64,000 nucleotides of DNA, taken from positions 806,001 through 870,000 of the forward strand of contig JAIXMF010000003.1 in assembly GCA_025201365.1 (NCBI GenBank). The letters run 5' to 3'. The stretch comes from Syncephalis plumigaleata (Eukaryota > Zoopagomycota > Zoopagomycetes > Zoopagales > Piptocephalidaceae). Shown here piece by piece: positions 47,961-60,171 of this stretch. The notes below the pieces were generated by a model. It had not been told where the DNA came from and did not search any database. It was given only the letters and a program-made list of their open reading frames with translations. Position 1 is the stretch's first letter. Every line of letters begins with the position of its first letter. The position numbers were made by a program, and so were the translations under genes.

Positions 47961-50900
47961 TTACTTGGGTAAGCCTTCTACTAAATGACTTGATACTACT
48001 TCAACATCAATACGCAAATAGCGTTGTAGATCTGATGATACTGAATCTTCAATATCCTCTACAATACCATCTCGTTTATTTGATACATCCATTAAATGGT
48101 TTAATGTTGTATCTATACCTATATCTTTAGTGGTAGTAGTAGTATTTATAGTATGATCGCTAGTCTACTATCCGATGATACTGCAGCAATTGTAGATTCA
48201 TCAATAGATTTGCCCATAGTAGTTGATCCATGATCTGGACTACTAGTTGTCGGTATGGAATGCATAGAAGATGGAGAGGCAGGTGCCGGTGATGCGGAAG
48301 GAGATCGACGTAATGACCAGCAATGATTCTCGATGGGTGATAAGAAAGAGATACGTGGACGTTCACCATTCTTACCCGGTGATATACATGTGTAGGCATT
48401 CAATTTGGGACCTTGTGATGATGATGATGATGATGATGCTAATGATGCAGCGCACTCGTCGATGACATAACGACAGTTCATTATCATCTTCAATGGGTTG
48501 CCAATTACCAGTCATGGTGGGTAGAGATACAATTGGCATAATCGGTTTAAGACTATCGAATAGGAAATGAGTTGGTGTAGAACGAATGGATGATTGTCTC
48601 GAATCGGTGGCAGTATTAGTATAGTAGATGTACTAGTACTAGTAGATGTAGTATCCATATCCATAGCAGTAGCATCGCTATTAGTTGATTGATCAAGTGA
48701 CTTGGTATGCTGATCGACTGTGATGGACCTTGTTGAATCAACCAATTATACAGATCGCGTGCTATTCGAGTTTGATCGATTGAAGATATATCGGTGGATG
48801 GTGCAGTATTTGAGGATGATACTGCTTTAGTAGATAATATACTATAAGATGTATCATGTTGATTGCTGTTGTTGTTGTTGTTGATTATCTGTTGATGATG
48901 CACCACTTGAACTAGTCGATGAACGACGACGAGTATGACGACGTGATTGACGTCGTTGCATCATGGATACTGGACGTGGATTGTTAGAGGAGATTGTCGA
49001 TGACAATGGTATGGAAGATGCTGCTGCTGCTGCTGCTGCTGCTGTTGAAGATGAAGATAAAGCAGATAATTTAGAACGAGTAGTCATGGTGGGAGAGGAT
49101 GTCGGTTTAGTTTGTAACGATCTTCCTGATTTTACATTGGGTAAGATCATCATATCAACATCTTGATCGATTGTTGTTGTCGTCGTCTTCTTGGTGCTTG
49201 TCTTACGCTTATCTGTATTATTACTGTTACTATTACCTTCATCTTCATCTACATCACTATCGGCATGACGTAACTTTGATGGTGCCTGCTGTTTAGTTTG
49301 ACTCAATTTACTTGATGGCAATGGTGTACTATTGAGAGGAGGCATTCGTGAGAATACAGGTCTATACACACAAATAAAGATTAGTTAGTTATCATTTATA
49401 TAAGAGTAATACGTAATAACTTACTGGGCATGAATGGCTTGACCCTCATTGTTACCATTACCAGTACCACTACCACTGCTACCACCGGTGGTTAAAGGTA
49501 GTGTGATACGAGCAACGGGCAATGATAGAATGGCAAATGAAAAGATAATGCCATGAATACCATACCGGCGGTAGAGGTTGATTTAATGACACGAGGTTCG
49601 CCATTAGTATGATTGTGCTCGCGATACAAACGGACACTTGTATCCTTCTCCACATCCATATTGCATGTATCCTGGCCATTATCGACTGTATTATCATTAG
49701 TAGCAGGAGGAGGAAGATGACGCTCCTGACTATGTTTCAATTGCTCTTGTAACTGCGTCAGCTTCTCTTGTAGTTCATTCAACTGTTGCTGTGCGTCATC
49801 GCGTTCCTGTTCGACTGCCGTGATACGTGACTCCTTCTCGGCCAACTGCATTCGTAATTGATCGTTATCCGATTTCAACTCTTCAGCCTGCTGTTCCAAT
49901 GATGCCAAGTGTTCACGCTTACGCTTACGGGACATTAATGCGGCGGCACGATTCTTGATAAGTCGTTGTTGGCGTTTGTCGTAGACGATCTGACCCTCAT
50001 CATGAGATCCTGAGAATGATGTAAGCGTCGAATCTGCCGGAGAAGCGGCTAGCGCGTTTGTCGTGCTCACTCCATTGGCGATAGATGAATGAGTAACATT
50101 AGCACTAGTGCTGTTGGTAGTATTTGCAGTTGCACTAGTAGCTGTTGCTAATGATGGCAACAAATTAGCCGCACCAGCAGTGGGGAAAGGACGTAGAGGA
50201 ATGGACGATGCACTAGTAGTATTGGCAGAAAGTGCAGGTGCTAATTTAGGTGGTGATGTTACTGATGCACCTGTAGTCGATGCACTCGTAGTCGCGGATG
50301 CAGATGCGGATGCCGTAGCTGCGGCACCGATGATAGTGGACCTTCGACTTATTGGACGCTTAGTTACCGTTGCCTGATCATTAGCACTCGTCGATGTCTC
50401 GGATGATGGTGATGGTGATGTGTTACCGATTTAGCACGATTAGTCGTCCTTTTCCCACTATTAGTCTTGGAGGATGCAGGTAAGATATTAATGGAGGTGG
50501 CATTAGCAGGTGTGGCGGGTGTAATGATAGCAGGTATCGGTTTCAATGGTTGAAGCTGTGTATTAAACGTGCCTGTCGCATAAGTATCGCGTTTCTTGCG
50601 TCCTCGTTTAGTTGTTGTTGTCGTTGTCGTCGCTGTTGCTGCTGCTGCTTTAGTCGCTGCTGTCGAGGAAGATGGCGAGGTGGATGAGCGGCCAGTGGAA
50701 CAAATGACGGGTTAGTCATTAGACTAGCAGGTGTAGCTGTGGTTGGCATAGCCACCATATTGGTAAGCCATGTGATGTCATCCTGGCCATTCAGTAACAA
50801 TGACGGTTTAATATCGGTTGTGTAGAATGAAGCGGGTAGCATTGCCTGATCAAAGAACGCACCCATCATGGGATCTGCCGTGGCTGACATCGATGCCGAC

Positions 50901-51559
50901 TCCATCAAAGCAGTGGGCGATAATGGCTCTGTCTTAATAGGAATGGAGAATGACGTACTAGCCTCATTATTATTATTATTATTGTGTTGTTGGTGTTACT
51001 ATTACTATTACTATGCTGTACCGAGGATGACCATGCTTATCGCCATGTTCATGGAACGCAGAGGTAGATCAGATAAATATTGAAGGGCATTCGCATTCAA
51101 CGCCTCGGTGGCCATTAGATCTGAATGGATAAACTGCCAATAGTCATCGTCTAGATTGGCTACGGCAAGTGTTGTCGGATCCAACGATGCTAGCGCATGC
51201 GATGCCGATGCTGGTGATAATGATAGTTGTATGCCATTGAATTCATTCGTGGCAAACATCGCTGATAAATCTTCCGAGGGACGATCTACCGCGTCAACCG
51301 AATGATCCATATCCAGAAGGTGACTGTCGCCATCCTTGCCATTATCGCTCGACTCTTGTCCTTCGTCCGACGACGGTGTGTACGAGTCGAGTATCATAGG
51401 GGAACAATCGGACTCGCCTGCCTTGTCGCCTGATAAAACCGATGCGGGAGCAGTAGTAGTAGCGGTGGTGGTAGCAGCCTCACCATTCAACGAATCTGAA
51501 ACTAGTTCGTTGTTACGACCACTATCCAGCGCGGAAGACCACAAAGTATGACTATCCAT
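47961..51559 (-). CDS. bZIP transcription factor with a probable transmembrane segment (ATF6-like layout)
   Basis: The minus-strand ATG at 51559 starts MDSHTLWSSALDSGRNN. The acidic N-terminal region resembles an activation domain (LDDDYWQFIHSDL) and carries IKTEPLSP at 50914-50938. The basic region is near 49990-49900 (RLIKNRAAALMSRKRKREH: N-x7-R spacing intact), followed by leucine-zipper heptads (LEQQAEELKSDNDQLRMQL and a second coiled-coil part). About 90 residues later a hydrophobic run, GMVFMALSF then AILSLPVA, is followed by RITL. After an intron (about 49370-49427) there is a long Ser/Thr-rich and basic region, with CISPGKNGERPRISFLS and a final SSHLVEGLPK ending at 47961. The hydrophobic run crosses one -1 frame change near 49530, and at least five more occur elsewhere. 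Poly-Ala and poly-Gln tracts are present. Confidence 0.78.
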
Positions 51560-53123
51560 CCTGATAAATAGTATGCAATTATTTAGACAACTCAAATATC
51601 GCCACTGAAAGCACAAGAAAGGGCGTATGTGTGGGTAGGTGTGTGTTTGAGTGGTGTGTCTTTTCTACAAAGAGAAGGGGAGAGTGCGTGTGTGTAGAAG
51701 AAATGATAGTTGTAGTCTATCAATGATAACGATAGGATAAGGACAAAGGATAGTAGCAGTAATTGAGAGATCCAACGAGTAATGTTTTCACCTTCTCCCG
51801 TACGTAACCTATGAGCTAACCAATCCTTTTTGACCGGAATGATACGACGACGACAAGATAGGAAAGTGAATGAATAAGGCGCAATAAACTGAAAGAACAG
51901 AATAAGAGAATAGAGGAAGAGGAAGAGGAAAGAATAGAAGGAGAAAGAAGAGGAGCAAGTATACACTTCAAGTGACACCGCCAACCAAACTATCGATATT
52001 GCTACTACTACTACTACTATAGTTGTTGTTTGTTGTTGTTATAGTTGTTCCTGACTCGGTCAAGGCACGTGAAAGGCAACAATAATGCAATATCCAGACT
52101 ATTTATGAATACTAGTGTGGTCACTGTAATAGAAGAAGCAAACACACTCAAGTCAAGTAGAAGAAGAAACAAGAAACAAGAACAAGAACGGCAATGGTTA
52201 ACAATAAACGTATAAACCAATAGGGAAACGAGCAAGCGAACGAAAGAGGGAAAGCCTAAAAGGTGGAACAATACTTGTGTATATATTTATCAGCTGGTAT
52301 ACGCATACACACATACACACATGCATACACGAATACATGCACACACCGAAAAAACCAGTAAGGGTCACCGAGACTGTATGTATGCACGCCAATCAATTCG
52401 ATAAATAGAACGAGTAATAACTGTAATAATAATAATAGAATCAGCTATCTATCACTGTAATACTGGTGGTAGTAAGTAGTAAGTAAACGATTTAGGAGCT
52501 AATAGGAAACGAACGCGTCATGCAATAGTAATAATGACGAGTAATAAAAAGAATGACAAGTGAAATGGATCTAGTCACACAAAAATAGGAAAAAGAAGAA
52601 ATATGAAGATATAGGATAATGATGATACGAAGCAGATCAATTAAGTGAGTCGATGTTGATATATCAAGAATGAGAAAAGTAAGAAGAGTAAGAGCAAGAA
52701 GAAGAGTAGGAAAGGAAAGAAAGAGAAAGTGGAAAGCGAAGCTAATAGAAATCAATAGAAATACGTAGTTAAATGCATTATTTAACCAGTATTTACGATA
52801 TAAACACACCTTGACTGATGGCGTTATAATGCGTAAAAGTAAGAAAAGGGATGAATAGATGCATGCGGTGTTTCAACTCTAGTCGGTCATTCAATCAATG
52901 TATGGGAGTGAATGAATGCAAATGCGTATTTACGTATACTGTGATATTAATATAGTTATATGTTATATAGTCAGATACACACACACGCACAGGACATGAA
53001 TGGTGGTAATACTATTCTCATACCTTGTATACTCGTATCTTTTGAAGTGTAGTGTGTAAAATAAATTTATATAATAAAATAATATCATGTAGTGCGTGTG
53101 TAGACATGATGAGATTCGCGGTA
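51560..53123. other. 1.6 kb intergenic/5' region of the bZIP gene
   Basis: Purine-rich on the plus strand (T/C-rich on the sense strand of the minus-strand bZIP gene), with GAAGAGGAAGAGGAAAG near 51915 and AC repeats near 52305-52330. Minus-strand ORFs here are rich in Leu/Phe/Ser because of the pyrimidine tracts and have no domain. An AG acceptor just before 51559 suggests a 5' UTR intron. Confidence 0.4.
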
Positions 53124-55547
53124 TTAATGTTCAAATAAAGCGCGTGTTCGAGCAACCCGTCCAGGATGAACACCGAGTCGTGGACTTAGATTCAATAGAC
53201 CGCATTCAGCTAGATCATCCGATAGTAGATCCACTTGATCTGTATCATCTGCTGTAGCACTAGCTCTAGAGCAATACATCTGATCAATCGGTATTTGCAC
53301 TAATCCTGTGGGATAGGATTGATGACTAGATGAAATTGATTCGGATGGAATCGAGTTTACTTCAGATCCAGATCCAGATCCAGATGATGTTGTAGATGGC
53401 GATGTTGATGATGATGATGACTTAATGACGAAGATACCAATGTTAAGGATGCTGGCGGTGATGCTCTACGTGAACGCGGTGGTAATGGAGGAGGTATAGA
53501 TTTAGTATTAGTACTAGTAGTAGTATTAGATGCTAATGAGGATAATTTACAATCAGATGGCTGTACAGAAGAAGGAGAAGGGGAAGGGAAAGAAGGAGAT
53601 ACAACTGCATCTATAGAAGTATTGGATGCAGTTCTTGATTTAGGACGAGGTGGCAGTAATGGTGGCGGTGATGTTGAATGCACAGATGGTATAAAAGTAG
53701 ATGTAGTATTTGATACAGATACAGGATTGTTTGTCTCTGTAGAGTCATCATAAGATAGATCCACTAAAATGGCAGTGGCTATATTTTTATCATTAGTATC
53801 TGTTTCATTTGCATTATGAGTAGCAGTAATAGTAGCAGTATCGGCTACTTGTTGTTTTTCTCGTTGTAATGCCTCGCGTGTAGAGGCAGTCTCTCGTCGA
53901 TGTCGATTCGTATCGCAGTCGTGATGCTCCACTGGTACAATAATCTCCACATAGGTGACTATCATACGGAATAGTAATGAGCTAAACCTAATGTAGGACA
54001 GAATATCAATCCTAGATTAGATAGGGTCATTTTGTTACGTTCACTGCGTAATGCTAATCTACGTAGATGACACGCCGCCAATGAAGTACATGTCGATTAG
54101 CCATAGGTAATTGATCGGCTACCACTCGCATCGCATGTGCGCTTTCAATTCATCTTCAATGGTTACTTCGTTTCTGTTTCTACGCCTATACCATTGATAT
54201 AGCAATTAAACGATGTCGATGCTGTTGTTGTTGAAGAGGAAGAACAGGAGAAGAAGTTGATGTAGGTGCGACTGTACTTTTATCATTGTTACTCGTTTTT
54301 GCTGATGGTAATAAAGCATTGAATGCAGGAAGGAATGCATGGTGAATAAAGGTTCGGGTAATTCGCGTAAATACATTTTAAGTAAGGTGGCCACCACATT
54401 CGCCGTAATAATAAGTCATCAAAGTAGGGTGCAGTGGCTGATTCATCCAATAGATCCATATCAAGTCCTCGATCAAAATACTGGCGTAGTTTCGTGACTG
54501 CACTCCATCGACCTGGTATACGATAGAGACCAACTTCATTCAAGCCGTGTTCATCAAGGAATTCCGTACATCTTATAAGTACAGCCGGTACTTGCCAGTC
54601 TACATCTATAGGCTGAGCAGCAATGGCTACCTCTAATGGTACACCAAATATGACACCTTCCTTATGTTCATACCATTTGTTGTCGCTATATTCTCCTCCT
54701 CATTACCACTATGAATACTAGTGGCATCAGTATCCTCTCGATTAGGTGCTAATTGATGCATAGCACTAGTACCCGTTGTTGTAGCGGGTGGAGTAATGTT
54801 CTCTTGATATGAGGATCATCTAATTCATACCAATTAATTAGCTGATTAGACATCTTGTAATGTACGCGTGTCTGTATTATCGCTAAATACCTTTACGTAA
54901 TCCTCGTGTCCATTGTCCAACGGCAAGTCCCAACTCGCTGCCTGCCACTTGAGCCCGAGCACTCCATCCGGCCACATTCTCGCGTGCACTCGCTGCTAAA
55001 TCCTCCACTCGTTGAGCCAGTCCTTTTTCACGGGGTAATCGTGCCTGTTGTCGTTGAGCGAGTGCTTGTATTCGTGTTACCACACTACCAGCTACCATGC
55101 CTAAGGGACCGGCCGTCGTTGAGAAACTGGTATTCGTACTCGACGGACTACCCGGTGTCACGTAACCACTACCAGCTGGACTGTTCTCACCTGACAGCTG
55201 ACCACTACTCGTGCCAATATCAGGTCGCGCTACCGACAACGGATCATTATACTCTTCGCTAGGTGATACCGCGATACCCGATGCTGTTACGGTGGCAAGT
55301 GAAAGTGTAGGGCCACTACGACGAGGAAGAGCAGCGGCAGGTTGCGAAGAAGGTGGTGGCGGTGGCGGTAAAGTAGTAATAACCGGTGTTGTCACTGGGA
55401 GATGTTGTTGTGTGTTGTTGTCGCTGTTGTCGTCGTATTATCTTGAATACTAGTAGTTTGTTTATTAGATACTACTGGCAGTGATATTGATAGTGGTTCT
55501 GTTTGTTGGTCGCTTTGCAAAGCGTTACCATCTTTTGGTCCAGGCAT
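53124..55547 (-). CDS. RhoGAP-domain protein
   Basis: RhoGAPs switch off Rho-type GTPases. The minus-strand ATG at 55547 gives MPGPKDGNALQSDQQTEP. A proline-rich patch (TTLPPPPPPSSQP) and an Ala/Arg-rich helix (RIQALAQRQQARLPREKG) follow. The RhoGAP domain (about 54660-53960) starts FGVPLEVAI, continues VPAVLIRCTEFLDEHGL, then NEVGLYRIPGRWSAV with the arginine-finger Arg in YRIPG, ANVVATLLKMYLRELPEPLF, CHLRRLALRSERNKM, and LSNLGLIFCPTLG. The tail is Pro/Ser-rich (PPPLPPRSRRASP), with possible SH3 ligands, and ends RVARTRALFEH at 53124. One intron lies near 54840-54885. At least five -1 frame changes occur within and around the domain (near 55400, 54402, 54335, 54070 and 53985). Which Rho protein it acts on cannot be told. 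Confidence 0.82.
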
Positions 55548-56473
55548 TACCAACCAATATGGTATAGATACGAGTAAATGAACGAGTAGTATACTAGTAG
55601 TAGAGAATTCACTGCAGAATAATAAAAAAGATATGGAAAAAGAGAAGAAAGAAGGAGAGAGAGAGAGAGAGAAAGAGAGAAACACCGACTAATAGGATAA
55701 CTATTTCATAGAAGATCGCCTTTTCTTCAATATATCATTCCATTCACTTTGTTGTATTTAGTAGTGAAATGAACAAGTAAAGTGAAACGGTTTTTACCAC
55801 TGTTAACACGATAGCGTATTCAAACCAGAAAGAAACGATAGCGACGATAGTGAAATTGGATACTGTTTGGATACTGATGCTGATATTGCTATTGCTGTTG
55901 TTATGGCTGCAAAGGATAAAACTGAAAGGGTGGCCAATCGATCACGTGTCCTTCCATTTCTGCACTCGTTAATTGAGCGTATGGGGAATGGTGATGCTAT
56001 ATTACTCGTGGTATCATTCAACATGAACACACTTGAAAGAGTAGGCTGCCAACTATCACTCCTTCTTGTATTATGATACACAAATAGAGTCAGTTTAGTC
56101 GAGATACTTCCTATCATATACTGAATAGCTGTAATACGTAACCATTACTACATTCGTGTTCTTGTTATCAATGAGTAACTCTGAAATAATCATGATGTAT
56201 TGCTTGAAATTACTCGGTCCCGTTTTAGTGCCAAAAATAGTTGACTATTCGTCAGATGATCCATCATATCAATGGCCTGTTATTGGATATAGATAAACGA
56301 ACGAATGAGTATCTATAATAGTTAGCTTGTTCATTTCTACTACGTAATATATCACAAGTAATTTGTCATTTATTTAATTTTGTTATAGCAAGTAGACACT
56401 ATCTATTAATAAATTCGATCATGATCATGACAACAACCACATGTATATTGATCAGTCTAATAGTGTAGTTGAT
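55548..56473. other. intergenic region between RhoGAP and PDCD2, weak ORFs only
   Basis: A GA-rich tract lies at 55655-55685. A minus-strand ORF at 55803-56117 (104 residues, Ser/Thr-rich, with ATTTAIAISASV) and a plus-strand ORF overlapping it have no recognisable feature. I do not call either. Confidence 0.35.
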
Positions 56474-58386
56474 TTATAGTTCATGTTGTAATAAAACAAG
56501 TTCCTCATGGAATCTTATTGCTCCATCCTCGATAGAACTACAATCGGCTAGTGTATCCGCGCTAAAACAGTCATTCTCGCAGGTAAATACGAAGATAGTA
56601 CCCCATTCCATTCCCATATCAAGTGAATCCATCATTGCTGCTGGATCGTGATTATGACGCTGATCATTGGCATGACGATAAGTGGAAGTAGCAAGTGCAC
56701 TCAGGAGACTTGGCATAAGTTGTAATTCAAAAATACGAGTTGCTCCACATACAGGACAGGATGGTATAGCTGATGAGGATGGGATTGTGTAAAAGTGATG
56801 CCACCTCATCTTGATGTGTGTAGAATAATGGTTGACCCTTCCATTGATACCTATTATATCGAGTGAGTATATCTATCTATACAAGTATCCTTCATGATTA
56901 ACTTACCGAATACATTGTTCGGGATTCTCTTGAACGATTTCTGTAATCTTTTAAATGCTTTGTCGAATCCCTTTGGTTTCCAACTCTTCTCGTATTGCTC
57001 TGACTCCCATTCGTTACTCTCCTGATCGGTCGAGTTTGTCATGGCTAATTCCTCCATCGCTTGTAGATCCATGTATTTCGCATATTTCTCCTTTAGTTTC
57101 TCTAAACACGATTGTTCAAGTGATTCGGCTTCAATATCAAGCCAGTAATGCTTAAATGCAGGTAGATTCACTGGCCATTCATAATGGACATCTAATAAAA
57201 TTGTCAGATATTACACATCCAGTCATTATCCATCTTGTTACACTCACCTAGTTTCTTATGTTTTATGTCTTGTTTGGTGTTTAAACTCATATTATCAAAT
57301 TGCTATGAATTATTATCATTGTCAGTATTATTACTACTAGTATATATATACATTACACGTTACCTCCAATAAAGTATCGGTGGCATCAACTTGAACAGAT
57401 GATTCTGTCGTTGTATTGAATAAATCTGCTCCTCCTTCATCATTATTCCATAGATTACCCAGCTATCCATTTGATTAACAAAGAGTAATGCAGCAATAGT
57501 AATATAATTCAATTAACTTACTGAGAATACACCTGTATTGGTTGTGGACATGCCAAATCCCATTGATGATGATGATGATGATGACATATTAACCGGTACA
57601 CTAGTGGATGACTTGGTAGATTGTTGCACCGTGTTACCACGTTTATGTTTATTGCTTGCTGCTGTCAATTGTTTCGCGTAGGATTGATTCATTTGTACAA
57701 CGCGTAATGCACGAATACTACATAGACATCGTCGTTGTGTCATTGATACTAGTAAGTATAATCGGTATAATAACATTGCTAGTCATTCCACATTACCTAT
57801 GCGGTTTGCGCATGCACTGACGACGATTACAACCCCACACGTAGATGACACGCTCATGGGGACGATGATCTAATGGTGCGTACACTTGTACTAATAAATA
57901 CATAGGATTACCACATCCACCACAATTGATGATTCGTTGCTCGGGTATTTGCGTGTCATCAAACCATATCTATACAAGGGTATAAGTCATCGATATCATA
58001 TTGGCTTATTAGTAGTAGCTTACTGGATATCCACCAATATACGATTGAAATGCATCAACACTGGCATCATTCTGATCTACTTGACTATCTGGATAACCCA
58101 AATAGACTGGTACTACCGTCGTGTTTTGTTTCTTCTTATTCTTCTTATTATCTAGCACTACCATACTAGCTTTGTTGATTTCCTCTTTGCGAGGTGTAGT
58201 TGTAGTTGTGGCTGTTGTTGTTGTTGTAGTCTTCTGTATCGCTGCAGACCTATCAAGCGGCTGTTTACCCTTACTCGCACCATTGCTGTGCTTTATAGTT
58301 GTCTTTTGACTATTGCCACTCTTAGACTTGCCCTTTCCATTGTTGCTAGTATTACTAGCAGGTTTCTTTGTCTTAGTAGTAGGCAT
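56474..58386 (-). CDS. TSR4: PDCD2 / Tsr4-type ribosome assembly protein
   Basis: PDCD2/Tsr4 is a dedicated chaperone for ribosomal protein uS5 (Rps2). The minus-strand ATG at 58386 starts MPTTKTKKPASNT, a Lys/Thr-rich leader. Family motifs follow: VYLGYPDSQV and FQSYIGGYP, then (after the intron 57970-58023) CGGCGNPMYLLVQVYAPLD and RVIYVWGCNRRQC with the zinc-binding cysteines. Further exons start at 57717, 57462, 57302 and 57191, with FKHYWLDIEAESLE. The C-terminal PDCD2_C domain carries CIRYQWKGQPLF, CPVCGATRIFELQLMP and a closing MEWGTIFVFTCENDC, ending HEL at 56474. Frame changes to -1 are needed near 56928 (a CCC run, to read PEQCIR) and twice near 56775-56800. About seven exons. Confidence 0.9.
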
Positions 58387-59782
58387 GGTGGTGTACACTA
58401 ATATGTTTGTGTTGTCGTGTCGTGCAATTACAAAAAAGTGAAAAAAATTGGTAAAAAAATGGAATCATGTCACAATTCGATGTGACTGAAATCCAGTTAT
58501 CATTTCAATTGCCGCACTTGATTCTATAACCATTTGAACATGTATCATAACATCACTTTACAACAAGAATACATAATAACTAGTATTCTATTGTATATAT
58601 ATACTCGTATTGGTTAGAGTAACATTGCCCTACTATTATACTATTAGTACTTACAAGCTACACTCCATAATGCAGGTCGATATGCACATAATACGAAGTA
58701 ATTATATAAAACTAGGCTTTCTAATATCGTTGTAAACAAGCTATTCGTGGTATCACAGCATCATTCATTGCATGGATCTACCTTTACATGATGCATTATA
58801 CATCTCACTAGTAGTAAATACAACAATGTATGATCGTCTATAGTATACATACATGCATGCTGCTAGTTTCTTAGCATTGTTAATATACTGATCTATGACA
58901 AGGGACATTGCCTTTCAAGGCCCCTAGCATATTACCATCATTAGCACATCATTCATGCTGATACTACTTTAATATGCCTGTCCCGTGTATTGTCTGCATA
59001 CGTTGATTTTGTTCAGTGTCCTATTTGGTTATTTCATTGTATGATGATGATTGCCATGCTATTTGTCGAAATGGTGCTTTGTCTATATACACCCATACAG
59101 TCACATCCTACTTTGTTTTCATCGATATGTCTATTTCTATCCATCTATCTCTTCCTTATAATGCAATGGACAGGTCGACGAGATGCTCAATTGCTGATTT
59201 GCTCGTCTGCCTATTCGCTTGTCCATCCTCCTTTTTACTCACTCCGCTTCCATCGTAGTTAACCTGTTTATGCCCTTAGTCTCGTTGCTAATAGGTGCTT
59301 GTTGTCTCTTCTCTGTTATACGGAAATCACATCAATCAGCATGATGTACACGCCAAACACGCACTGCACACATACACATGCGCACATGTATGAATGATGT
59401 GTGACAGCGGGGGTTTAACTAGAGAGAGAAAGAGAGAGAGCAAACAAGTTATCCACAAGCGAGTGACATCATGATAGTGGAATTATTTCATGGTATCCTT
59501 CAAATCATTCTATAAGCCAAATGCACCAATAAGTTAGTTCTACTCTCGAAGCATGTACCGTTCAAAGGATGATACGACACAAATAATCCGGTAATATTTA
59601 CGCTTTGTCTTGTGGGTTATATAAAGCCTACGCTTCTCGCTCTCGTTCTTCTATCTCGCTGTATCCGTTCTAGTTTTGCCTTGATTATTTACTATTAATT
59701 CTTCTTTATACTAACCTTCTCTCGCCTTATATATAACCTATATAATTTACTGTTGTTTACCTGTCCATCTCATTAATACAAC
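58387..59782. other. intergenic region between divergent PDCD2 and the secreted repeat gene
   Basis: AT-rich at the left, with overlapping unconvincing ORFs on the plus strand near 58990-59260. Next to the repeat gene there is a GA tract (59420-59440) and a TATA box. It should hold both promoters. Confidence 0.45.
59618..59627 (+). promoter_or_regulatory. putative TATA box of the secreted repeat protein gene
   Basis: TTATATAAAG lies about 160 bases before the ATG at 59783, followed by a pyrimidine-rich stretch (CTCTCGTTCTTCTATCTCGC) typical of strongly expressed fungal genes. This is inference from sequence alone. Confidence 0.4.
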
Positions 59783-60171
59783 ATGAATCCACTATCCACC
59801 ATTGCTCTCTCGGCCGTTGTCGTTCTATTGGCTCTAGCTGGCACTCAAGCCTCGCCCCTGGGTCTACCCACTGATACTACATTGCCCGCCCCAGCTCAAG
59901 ATCTTACCGGCTCACTTCCTGCTACCGATAAAGTTACCGAGACAGCAACTAAGCCAACTGGTGACCTTACAAACAATGTCGGCAATCTAGGTGATACCAG
60001 CAAATTGACCGATACCAGCAAATTGCCGGTGCTGACAAGTTGACTGATACCAGCAAGCTGCCCGGTGCTGACAAATTGCCCGGTGCTGACAAGTTGACTG
60101 ATACCAGCAATTTGACCGGTGGTGACCAAGTAACCGAGGGTCTATTGGGTGAACTTGGTGGTATTCTCTAA
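59783..60171 (+). CDS. secreted tandem-repeat protein
   Basis: MNPLSTIALSAVVVLLALA opens a signal peptide ending near GTQASPLG. A short Thr/Pro/Asp-rich part follows (LPTDTTLPAPAQ), then tandem 6-12 residue repeats of the forms LTDTSK and LPGADK (60000-60115), ending LLGELGGIL with TAA at 60169-60171. It has no Cys and is small (about 128 residues), like a cell-wall-associated or secreted structural protein; function unknown. The single frame change (-1, near 60028) lies in a repeat unit that has GCCGGTGCTGAC where the two neighbouring copies have GCCCGGTGCTGAC. No intron seen. Confidence 0.75.
60000..60117 (+). repeat. tandem coding repeat (LTDTSK / LPGADK units)
   Basis: Repeated GATACCAGCAA and CCCGGTGCTGACAA blocks in the secreted protein gene. 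The units alternate rather than forming one perfect array. Confidence 0.85.

Noticed and set aside
51592-52809. Leu/Phe-rich minus-strand ORFs that look like membrane proteins
   Set aside because: The hydrophobicity comes from T/C-rich tracts. There is no consistent helix spacing or splicing, and they sit in the bZIP 5' region.
55803-56117. 104-codon minus-strand ORF between RhoGAP and PDCD2
   Set aside because: Ser/Thr-rich with no domain. An overlapping plus-strand ORF is equally plausible, so I do not call either.
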